Below, one piece after another: positions 15,120 through 20,494 of a DNA stretch of 20,494 nt (position 1 is the first letter of the stretch; each line of letters starts with the position of its first letter). A model generated the notes under the pieces. The model was not told the origin of the DNA. It ran no database searches and saw nothing but the letters and a program-made list of their open reading frames with translations. The stretch is from an uncultured Olsenella sp. GTDB taxonomy: Bacteria; Actinomycetota; Coriobacteriia; Coriobacteriales; Atopobiaceae. The DNA is taken from the NCBI GenBank assembly GCA_947253595.1, contig CAMXZR010000018.1, positions 1-20,494 of the forward strand. The letters run 5' to 3'. The translations under genes and the position numbers were made by a program.

Positions 15120-16093
15120 CAGAACTCCTCCCCCTTCACGACGATCAGCATGAGCTCGTCGATGTCCGCCGCGTCGCAGGCGAGCTGCGGGTAGGCGCGC
15201 ACGAACTCCGCACGGTCGGGAACCAGCAGGTCAAAGGACAGGTCACGTCTCAGCACGCGTGCGCCGCCCCCTTCGAGGAGACCGTCGGCACGCACGCGCT
15301 CGAGCTCCGCCGCCCGGAGGCGGGCGATTCCCATCACGTCGTCCACGAGGTCCCGCTCGCACTGGAATACGACCCTCCCACCGTCCACCATGAGGAGGTA
15401 GTCGGCGACGTGCTCGAGGTCGCTCGTTATGTGGCTCGAGATCAGCGCGGACCGGTCTCCCGACTCCATCCACTCGCGCAGGATCCCCAGGACCTCCTCG
15501 CGCACTATGGGGTCAAGCCCTGCGGTCGGCTCGTCCATGACCAGGACGCGCGAACCCGTGGCCAGGGCGCAGGAAAGCTGCAGCTTCATTCCCATACCGC
15601 GCGAGAGCTCGCGCACTCGCTTGCGGCCCGCATGGGAGCGGTGAGGGGCGTCGTCGTGCGGCAGGAGCCCCATGCGCTCAGACAGCTCCTGAAAGAGCCC
15701 CCAGTCGAAGCGCTCGTAGGCGAAGGCGTGCATGGACGCCACCTGCGCCACGCTGAGCTCGCTCGGATAGGGGCAGGTGGAGCTCACGAATCCGAGCGCG
15801 CCCTTCGCCTCGCGAAGCTCGGCGGGGCTCATCTGCGACACCGGACTCCCGAAAAGCTCCACCTCCCCCGCGTCGGGGACGAGGCTCCCCACGATCGCGC
15901 GCATGATGGTGGTCTTGCCCGCGCCATTCTGCCCCACCAGGCCCATCACCGACCCGCGGGGCAGGTCGAGGTCGACGTCCCTCAGCTCGAAGCCCTCGTA
16001 GGCCTTGCAAAGCCCCCTCACCCTGAGGTCCGAGGGCTCCCCGCTCAGGTCCAGCGTGCCCAGCTCCTGCCTGCAGCCCATGTGTCCAGCCAT
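15119..16093 (-). CDS. ABC transporter ATP-binding protein (YtrB-like)
   Basis: The 324-aa protein has a standard ABC ATPase domain (about 22-240): Walker A GQNGAGKT (54-61), signature LSRGM (163-167), Walker B VLVMDEPT (183-190), and switch His221 (LISSHITSDLEHV). At the Q-loop position the sequence reads GFVSSTCPYPSE, without the usual Gln. A C-terminal extension (about 245-324) is typical of drug or antibiotic exporter ATPases. The order GntR-ATPase-permease is that of ytrA-type operons. Both gene junctions are one-base TGATG overlaps, so all three proteins are made together. The start has GGAGGAGGG about 9 nt upstream. Confidence 0.93.
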   Translation of the reverse strand: MAGHMGCRQELGTLDLSGEPSDLRVRGLCKAYEGFELRDVDLDLPRGSVMGLVGQNGAGKTTIMRAIVGSLVPDAGEVELFGSPVSQMSPAELREAKGALGFVSSTCPYPSELSVAQVASMHAFAYERFDWGLFQELSERMGLLPHDDAPHRSHAGRKRVRELSRGMGMKLQLSCALATGSRVLVMDEPTAGLDPIVREEVLGILREWMESGDRSALISSHITSDLEHVADYLLMVDGGRVVFQCERDLVDDVMGIARLRAAELERVRADGLLEGGGARVLRRDLSFDLLVPDRAEFVRAYPQLACDAADIDELMLIVVKGEEF

Positions 16094-16473
16094 CAGCGAC
16101 CACCCTCCTCCAGCACGAGATCGAGCATCTCGTGCAGCTCGTCGATCCCAACCCCTGTCTCGCGCGCTCTTGCGACGGCGAGTGAGAGCGCCTCCTCGAC
16201 GGACCTCAGGCGCTCCTCGCGCAGCAGCTCGGGGTCCACGCCCGCGACGAAGCTTCCCTTGCCGGGCACGGTCTCCACGAGGCCCAGAGCCTCCAGCTCC
16301 GCGTAGGCTCGCTTGGTCGTGATCACACTGATCCTGAGGCTGGTTGCCAGGCTCCGTATCGAGGGCAGAGCCTCTCCCGGCTCGAGGGCACCCTGGACGA
16401 TCTGGGACCTGACCTGCGTGGCTATCTGCTCGTAGATGGGCGTCCCCGAGGAGTTGGAAAGCACGACCTCCAT
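16093..16473 (-). CDS. Short GntR-family repressor (YtrA subfamily)
   Basis: The 126-aa protein consists of a GntR winged HTH (about 5-75: PIYEQIATQVRSQIVQGALE, LPSIRSLATSLRISVITTKRAYAELEALGLV, GKGSFV) and a short helical dimerisation tail. This short form is characteristic of YtrA-type regulators, which control their own ABC operon. The ATG at 16473 has AGGAG 5 nt upstream; a longer frame from 16524 would start inside the promoter palindrome and is rejected. The likely operator is the palindrome 31 nt upstream, so autoregulation is expected. The inducer is unknown. Confidence 0.93.
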   Translation of the reverse strand: MEVVLSNSSGTPIYEQIATQVRSQIVQGALEPGEALPSIRSLATSLRISVITTKRAYAELEALGLVETVPGKGSFVAGVDPELLREERLRSVEEALSLAVARARETGVGIDELHEMLDLVLEEGGR

Positions 16474-16503
16474 CCGGTCTCCTCTCTGTTTATACTGTAT
16501 ATG

Positions 16504-16517
16504 TCGTATATATACGA
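16504..16517. promoter_or_regulatory. Palindromic operator of the GntR-ABC operon
   Basis: TCGTATATATACGA is a perfect 14-bp palindrome 31 nt upstream of the GntR start codon, with GTATA/TATAC half-sites of the kind bound by YtrA-type regulators. It lies next to AT-rich candidate -10 hexamers (TATACA, TATAAA on the minus strand, 16502-16489), so a bound dimer would block the promoter. TTGACT lies further upstream on the minus strand (16542-16537). The exact promoter hexamers are ambiguous. Confidence 0.6.
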
Positions 16518-16577
16518 TATTCACTTAGCGGAGAAAGTCAAGGACGATCTGGGAGAAGACCGGCTTTCGCCGACGGA

Positions 16578-16664
16578 TCCCATGCGAGGTGTAGTCCGTA
16601 CGGAGCTCGCCCCAGATAACGACCTTCTGTCAACTGGGGCGAGCTCCGTACGTCTGACATGGGA
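16578..16664. repeat. Long interrupted inverted repeat after the selenium operon
   Basis: Arms 16597-16615 and 16634-16652 are perfect 19-nt reverse complements (CGTACGGAGCTCGCCCCAG) with an 18-nt loop. A further outer pairing TCCCATG (16578-16584) with CATGGGA (16658-16664) extends the structure after an internal mismatch zone. It begins 12 nt after the desulfurase stop and lies before the GntR promoter, so it may end transcription of the selenium operon, but no U-tract follows. Confidence 0.75.
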
Positions 16665-16675
16665 AGGACGGGGAC

Positions 16676-17812
16676 CTACGCGGCGAGCTCCCTCACGGCG
16701 GCGATGGCCACATCCACCTCATCCTCCGTGTTGAAGTACGAGAAGCTGAAGCGAACCATCCCCTGCTCGACGGTGCCCAGGGCGCGGTGCATGCGTGGGG
16801 CACAGTGCGCCCCCGGCCTGGTGGCGATGCCCCAGCGCTGCGAGAGCTCGTCCGAGACGGCGGAGGAGCTGTGGTCGCGGACGTTGAGGGCGACGATGGC
16901 ACAGCGCTCCGCCTGGCCGAAGTCTCCGTAGATGCGAACGCCGTCCACGGAGCGGACAGCCTCCCAGAAGCGGCACATCAGCAGCTCCTCGCGCGCGCGG
17001 ACAGCCTCCAGGCCAACCTCCTCCAGCCATCCCAGCGCGGCGGAGAGGCCCGCGATGCCGTGGTTGTTGAGCGTGCCGGCCTCCAGGCGGGTGGGATACT
17101 CGTCGGGCTGCGACTCGAGGAAGGACTTGACGCCCGTCCCGCCCACCTTGAGGGGAGCCATGTCGACGCCCTCCGCGAGGCAGAGACCACCCGTGCCCTG
17201 GGGCCCCATGAGCCCCTTGTGGCCGGTGAAACACACGACGTCCGCGCCGAGCTCGCCCATGTCGACGTCGTGCGCTCCTGCGGTCTGGGAGGCATCGAGG
17301 ACCACCAGGGCACCGCATGCGTGGGCTATGTCGGCCACGAGCCGGACGTCCACCATGTTGCCCGTGACGTTGGAGCCGTGCGTCACGGCGACGAGGCGGG
17401 TGCCGTCGACCACCAGGCGCTCGAGCGCGTCGTAGTCGAGCCTCCCCTTCCCGTCCACCCCGGCGAAGCCCAGGCGCACACCACGCTCGTCGCGAAGGCG
17501 GTAGAGCGGCCTAAGGACCGAGTTGTGCTCGAGATCGGTGCTCACCACGTAGTCACCCGGACGCACCAGCCCCATGAGCGCGACGTTGAGGGCCTCGGTG
17601 GAGTTGGAGCAGAAGGCGACGTGGTCAGCGCTGTGGCAGCCGAAGAGTCTGGCAAGACGCTCGCGGGCAACGTAGTCGATGCGCGTCGCGGCGAGAGATG
17701 CCTCGCTCGTGCCGCGCGAGGCGTTGCCCATGCTCTGAAGGGCCGCAGCCACGGCATCGACCACGACCTGGGGCTTACGCATGGTCGTGGCAGCATTGTC
17801 CAGGTAGATCAT
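16676..17812 (-). CDS. Cysteine desulfurase-like aminotransferase class V (EF2568/selenium-linked type)
   Basis: The 378-aa protein is a fold-type I PLP enzyme: MIYLDNAATTMRKP at the start, STDLEHNSVLRPL, DASQTAGAHDVDM, Schiff-base Lys199 (FTGHKGLMGPQGTGGL), and a reactive Cys337 in RPGAHCAPRMHRALGT. These features match the family of single-gene cysteine desulfurases typified by Enterococcus EF2568, found beside selenium genes rather than iron-sulfur assembly genes. The likely role is to release S or Se from cysteine or selenocysteine for transfer to a carrier. AGGGGGGACC directly precedes the ATG. The gene is 78 nt after yedF, with a hairpin between. Confidence 0.9.
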   Translation of the reverse strand: MIYLDNAATTMRKPQVVVDAVAAALQSMGNASRGTSEASLAATRIDYVARERLARLFGCHSADHVAFCSNSTEALNVALMGLVRPGDYVVSTDLEHNSVLRPLYRLRDERGVRLGFAGVDGKGRLDYDALERLVVDGTRLVAVTHGSNVTGNMVDVRLVADIAHACGALVVLDASQTAGAHDVDMGELGADVVCFTGHKGLMGPQGTGGLCLAEGVDMAPLKVGGTGVKSFLESQPDEYPTRLEAGTLNNHGIAGLSAALGWLEEVGLEAVRAREELLMCRFWEAVRSVDGVRIYGDFGQAERCAIVALNVRDHSSSAVSDELSQRWGIATRPGAHCAPRMHRALGTVEQGMVRFSFSYFNTEDEVDVAIAAVRELAA

Positions 17813-17829
17813 GGTCCCCCCTCATGCGG

Positions 17830-17866
17830 GTCGCCCCGCCCCGGATCTCTCCGTAAGCGGGGCGAC
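17830..17866. repeat. Hairpin between yedF and the desulfurase gene
   Basis: Perfect 10-bp arms GTCGCCCCGC (17830-17839) and GCGGGGCGAC (17857-17866) enclose a 17-nt loop, ending 17 nt before the desulfurase start and its ribosome binding site. It could act as an mRNA stability element or partial terminator that sets the ratio of the two products. Function is inferred from position only. Confidence 0.6.
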
Positions 17867-17890
17867 GAATCGTTCGCTGCCAATGGGCGG

Positions 17891-18517
17891 CTAGGGCCTC
17901 ACGACGTGCGAGGCCTCCATCTGACGCTGTGCGATGACGTACATGTTGGTCACCTCGCCCACCTTGAGCTTCTCGGCCAGACCATAGAAGTTGAGGCAGG
18001 TACCACAGCTCAGGACCTCGACGCCGGCATCCACGAGGGCCTTGATGTCCTCGATGGAGTCGGAGCCCTCGGTGGTCAGCCTGACGCCTCCGTTGTAGAA
18101 CAGGACGCATTTGGGAAGGACCTCCTGCTGGGTGAGGGCATAGACGAAGCCCTTCATCAGGGTATGGCCCAGCTCGTCGTCGCCCTCCCCCATGTGGTCC
18201 GCCGTGATGGCAACGACCACGCCGTTGCCGGGGGCGTAGCAGGCGTAGTCCGCAGGGTCGACGTCCTTGACGGCCTCGGCACCGCCGACGCCCACCTGAA
18301 TGCTGACCTTCCAGCTGCCGTCGCCCGCGTCCTCGACCGAGGAGGAGAGGCCCTTCTCGCCCGCGAACTTCTGGAGGTTCTTGACGGAGGTGAGGTTGTC
18401 GACGGAGGTGACGACGGTCGCGCCCTCGGCTGCGGCAGCCACGGCCTTCATGGTCTTGACCACGGGGATGGGGCAGGCGTCGCCGATGGCGTTGACGTCG
18501 ATGATCTCCTGGCTCAT
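17891..18517 (-). CDS. yedF: Selenium metabolism protein YedF
   Basis: The 208-aa protein has two parts. Residues 1-75 are a TusA/SirA-like domain with the Cys-Pro-x-Pro signature (ACPIPVVKTMKA, Cys15), the persulfide or selenide-carrying cysteine of the family. Residues about 95-208 form a DsrE-like domain (LPKCVLFYNGGVRLT, then LSCGTCLNFYGL with Cys171 and Cys174). This two-domain form is the selenium-associated YedF defined by its constant company with selD. It probably hands Se or S between the desulfurase and SelD, but the step is unproven. It is preceded by GGGA 8 nt before the ATG and follows selD by 66 nt. Confidence 0.93.
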   Translation of the reverse strand: MSQEIIDVNAIGDACPIPVVKTMKAVAAAAEGATVVTSVDNLTSVKNLQKFAGEKGLSSSVEDAGDGSWKVSIQVGVGGAEAVKDVDPADYACYAPGNGVVVAITADHMGEGDDELGHTLMKGFVYALTQQEVLPKCVLFYNGGVRLTTEGSDSIEDIKALVDAGVEVLSCGTCLNFYGLAEKLKVGEVTNMYVIAQRQMEASHVVRP

Positions 18518-18533
18518 GTGATGCTTCCCTTCT

Positions 18534-18549
18534 TGGGACCCGAGTCCCA
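18534..18549. repeat. Small hairpin in the selD-yedF spacer
   Basis: TGGGAC (18534-18539) and GTCCCA (18544-18549) form a perfect 6-bp stem with a 4-nt CCGA loop, 17 nt before the yedF start codon. It is short and has no U-tract, so it is more likely an mRNA feature than a terminator. Confidence 0.4.
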
Positions 18550-18558
18550 GCGTCTTGT

Positions 18559-18596
18559 GCTTGCCTACTTGACGAGCGCTTGCCTACTTGACGACC
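18559..18596. repeat. 19-bp tandem duplication across the selD stop codon
   Basis: Two adjacent 19-nt units (18559-18577 and 18578-18596) differ at one base. The right unit holds the last sense codons and TAG stop of selD; the left unit repeats them just downstream in the selD-yedF spacer. It looks like a recent slippage or short duplication and does not change the protein. Confidence 0.8.
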
Positions 18597-19633
18597 CTGA
18601 CATGGGGCTCCCCCTCGCCGCGGGTCACGAACTCGCCCACGCGCGCGGCCGAGACGCCAGTCGCGCGGATGCGCTCCACCAGCCCGCCAGCCTGTTCCGG
18701 CGGGAGCGCGAACATGAGGCCGCCCGATGACTGCGGGTCGAAGACGACCTCCAGGGCCTCCTCCGGAAGGCCGTCGTCCAACGAGACGCGGTCCGTGAAG
18801 TAGTCCTCGTTGCGGTAGGTTCCGCCGGGGACGATGCCCATGCGCGCCATCTCGGCCGCGCTGTCGAAGAGCGGGACCGCAGAGTAGCTCAGACATGCCG
18901 CGACCCCCGCGCCCTCGGCCATCTCGCAGAGGTGGCCGGCCAGGCCGAAGCCCGTCACGTCCGTGCAGCCATGCACGTCGAAGTCACGTGCGGCCTCGGC
19001 CGCGTACTTGTTGAGGGTGCTCATCTCGCGGTAGAGGTCGCCGAGCTCCGACTGCTCGAGCAGCTCGCCCTTGACGGCCGTGTTGAGGAGCCCCGAGCCC
19101 ACTCGCTTGGTGAGCACGAGGGCGTCACCCGGCCGCGCGCCGGCGTTGGCCAGCACCCTGTCGGGATGCGCGAAGCCCATGACGCACATGCCGTACTTGG
19201 GCTCATCGTCCGTGATGGTGTGGCCTCCGGCTATGGTGCAGCCCGCCTCCATCGCCTTGCTCGCGCCACCTCGCAGGATCTCTTCCGCAACGCTCACGTC
19301 GAGGCAGCTGGGGAAGCAGAGCAAATTCATGGCCAGGGTGGGCGTGCCGCCCATGGCGTAGACGTCCGAGAGCGCGTTCGCCGCTGCGATCTGGCCGAAG
19401 AGGTAGGGGTCGTCGACCATGGGCGGGAAGAAGTCCACGGTGCTGATGAGCGCCATGTCGTCGCTCACCTTGTACACGCAGGCATCGTCCGAGCCGTCAT
19501 AGCCGATGAGCAGCCGCGGGTTGAACGTGTTGGGTAGGTCGCTCAGAACCTGAGCGAGGGCACCAGGTGCCATCTTGGCCGCTCAACCGGCCGCCTTGGT
19601 CATCTTGGTGAGCCGGACCTTCTTTGCCGTCAT
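18584..19633 (-). CDS. selD: Selenide, water dikinase, itself a selenoprotein (Sec17 encoded by TGA)
   Basis: The full protein is 349 aa from the ATG at 19633, which has GGAGG 5 nt upstream. The N-terminus reads MTAKKVRLTKMTKAAG-Sec-AAKMAPG; codon 17 is TGA at 19585-19583, exactly the position of catalytic Cys17 in E. coli SelD, with Lys20 three residues later also conserved. Without readthrough, a gene finder would start at Met21 (19573) and lose the active site. The rest is a normal AIRS-type kinase: GYDGSDDACVYKV, STVDFFPPMVDDPYLFGQIAAANALSDVYAMGG and TDVTGFGLAGHLCEMA. It makes selenophosphate from selenide and ATP. It leads the selD-yedF-desulfurase set and is divergent from the DUF3343 gene. 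Confidence 0.95.
19551..19585 (-). promoter_or_regulatory. Candidate bacterial SECIS element in selD
   Basis: Directly after the TGA, 11 nt of spacer lead to a 5-bp hairpin GGCAC-CTG-GTGCC (19571-19559). An outer helix pairs TGAGCG, including the TGA itself (19585-19580), with CGCTCA (19556-19551). The spacing between UGA and apical stem resembles that of the E. coli fdhF SECIS. The apical loop is small; opening the last C-G pair gives a CCUGG loop. SelB binding is inferred. Confidence 0.7.
19583..19585 (-). other. Selenocysteine codon (TGA) of selD
   Basis: In-frame TGA, codon 17 of selD, between a strongly supported start (GGAGG-CAGCC-ATG) and 332 further codons of undoubted SelD sequence. 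The flanking residues (KAAG-x-AAK) match the SelD active-site loop where the residue is Cys or Sec in known enzymes. Confidence 0.92.
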
Positions 19634-19772
19634 GGCTGCCTCCTTCCCCGCTCTTGCGCGGGACGGCATGTGTCCGCCGCCAAAGGCTCCCGCGCGTAGA
19701 ATGTCTTGGACCACAGCGCCCCCGGGGCACCAGTCCTAGGAACCGCCCCAGGCAGGCACGGGAAGGAACGGC

Positions 19773-20015
19773 ATGCCCCTCTCTGCTCCCAGGGATACCC
19801 TCATAGTAGCGTTCGACCGCACGACCGACGCGATGGCGATGGAGGCGGCCTGCAGGCGCGACGGCGTGCCAGGCAGGCTCATCCCCATGCCGCCACAGAT
19901 ATCCGCCGGCTGCGGCATGGTCTGGAAGGCAGACCCCGCTGACGAAGACCAGGTCGTGGACGAGATGCGGGAGCTGGGACTCAGGCCCAGCTCCCTGCAC
20001 CGCATCATGATCTAG
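19773..20015 (+). CDS. DUF3343 protein, putative Se/S carrier
   Basis: The 80-aa protein matches the DUF3343 family (putative Se/S carrier-like): FDRTTDAMAMEAACRRDGVPGRLIPMPPQISAGCGMVWKA, with the family's conserved Cys47 in the SAGCG loop. Cys27 is a second candidate. The small size and single reactive Cys fit a carrier that accepts Se or S from the desulfurase, but this has not been shown biochemically to my knowledge. GGAAGGA lies 5 nt before the ATG. The gene is divergent from selD across a 139-nt spacer, so the two may share control. Confidence 0.87.
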   Translation: MPLSAPRDTLIVAFDRTTDAMAMEAACRRDGVPGRLIPMPPQISAGCGMVWKADPADEDQVVDEMRELGLRPSSLHRIMI

Positions 20016-20028
20016 GCGAGAAGACCAT

Positions 20029-20067
20029 CCGCCGTCACAAGCCGTTCCGGCTGACTACCTGCGGCGG
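20029..20067. terminator. Possible bidirectional terminator between DUF3343 and TDT genes
   Basis: Nested complementary segments CCGCCG/CGGCGG (20029-20034 with 20062-20067) and AGCCG/CGGCT (20040-20044 with 20048-20052) lie in the 66-nt spacer between two convergent genes. The stems are short and no U-tract follows, so the call rests mostly on position. Confidence 0.3.
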
Positions 20068-20081
20068 CGCGGCACCGCCCC

Positions 20082-20494
20082 CTACGCCTTGGCCGGGTCC
20101 TCTCCCCGTCCCTTACTGCCCTTGGCCTCGCCTGCCGAGAAGACGAACATGAGGTAGCGCACGAGCGCGTAGACGAGGAGCAGGGTCGCGATGACGGTCT
20201 CGACCAGGACGGGCAGCTGCAGCCAGGCCGCGGGCGAGCCGAGCTTCGCCAGGCAGGCCATGGTCTGCTTCAGGGCCGTCGCCGTGATGACGATGGGAAA
20301 AGTATAGGCCGCGAAGCTGGGGGCGAACTTCCTTGCCGCAAGCAGGCGGGGCAGCTGGGTGAGCGCGCCCAGGAAGATTACGCTGGCAACGACCTCCATG
20401 AGGACGAGAAAGCCCGTACTCTTGGGGGTCACGGACTGCACGTAGCCCACGACGCAAAGGCTCGCGGGGGCCGTGCAGATGCACAGCGTGGGAC
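20082..20494 (-). CDS. C-terminal part of a TDT-family (TehA/SLAC1) transporter, runs off right edge
   Basis: The frame is open from the right edge to the stop at 20082, giving 137 residues. The edge sequence PTLCICTAPASLCVVGYVQS is a strong landmark of the tellurite-resistance/dicarboxylate transporter family, and FAPSFAAYTFPIVITATALKQ is a second. About four membrane segments are visible, then a charged C-terminal tail (GEAKGSKGRGEDPAKA). Members are SLAC1-like anion channels or transporters for malate, sulfite or tellurite; the substrate is not evident. The true start lies outside the window; the GTG at 20450 is internal. Confidence 0.82.
   Translation of the reverse strand, partial: PTLCICTAPASLCVVGYVQSVTPKSTGFLVLMEVVASVIFLGALTQLPRLLAARKFAPSFAAYTFPIVITATALKQTMACLAKLGSPAAWLQLPVLVETVIATLLLVYALVRYLMFVFSAGEAKGSKGRGEDPAKA

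Noticed and set aside
16787..18730. 647-codon open frame on the plus strand across the desulfurase, yedF and selD genes
   Set aside because: It is antisense to three clearly recognisable genes, its translation is low-complexity and matches no family; long antisense frames are common in GC-rich DNA.
18584..19573. selD as a normal gene starting at Met21 without Sec
   Set aside because: It would lack the catalytic residue and Lys20, and no proper ribosome binding site precedes that ATG, whereas the upstream ATG has an ideal one.
19583..19585. TGA in selD as a nonsense mutation (pseudogene)
   Set aside because: The TGA falls exactly on the Cys/Sec position of the family, the remainder is intact and a SECIS-like stem follows.

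Overview
The window is a gene-dense, GC-rich stretch of bacterial chromosome. Frequent GTG and TTG starts, GGAGG-type ribosome binding sites, a GarA-like FHA protein beside a MerR regulator, and selenium genes together suggest a high-GC Gram-positive. My best guess is a Coriobacteriia (Olsenella/Atopobium-like) gut or oral anaerobe. This placement is inference from style and gene content, not a database result.

Layout, left to right. (1) 1-1459: the 5' end of a probable ClC-type channel gene leaving the window, then a secreted coiled-coil NlpC/P60 peptidoglycan hydrolase. (2) 1579-3335: a minus-strand set, fha (GarA-like) > merR > apt. (3) 3391-9761: a long minus-strand run, Sfp-type phosphopantetheinyl transferase > tartrate/D-malate-type dehydrogenase > CDP-alcohol phosphatidyltransferase > D,D-carboxypeptidase > GcvT-like protein > MalY/PatB C-S lyase > RidA. 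Two stop/start overlaps (ATGA) tie pairs of these genes together. (4) 9966-12864: a more accessory stretch with a hemolysin III-family membrane protein, a DUF488 protein, a solitary HNH protein resembling type IV restriction enzymes, and a 487-nt gene-poor gap with a 28-bp inverted repeat and a possible small or broken gene. (5) 12865-16545: a BrnQ branched-chain amino acid carrier, then a compact GntR(YtrA)-ABC ATPase-permease operon with a palindromic operator in its promoter. (6) 16676-20015: a selenium locus, selD > yedF > EF2568-type cysteine desulfurase on the minus strand, with a divergent DUF3343 gene. (7) The right edge holds the 3' part of a TDT (TehA/SLAC1) transporter.

The most informative observation is that selD is itself a selenoprotein gene. 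The true start lies 60 nt upstream of the first uninterrupted reading frame, and codon 17, the catalytic Cys position in E. coli SelD, is an in-frame TGA followed at once by a SECIS-like stem-loop. The cell should therefore carry SelA, SelB and SelC elsewhere. YedF, the desulfurase and DUF3343 are then the likely selenium-delivery side of the pathway.

Other points of interest are a MalY-RidA overlap that fits production and disposal of 2-aminoacrylate, and several long perfect intergenic hairpins without U-tracts, one of them with mutually exclusive arms.
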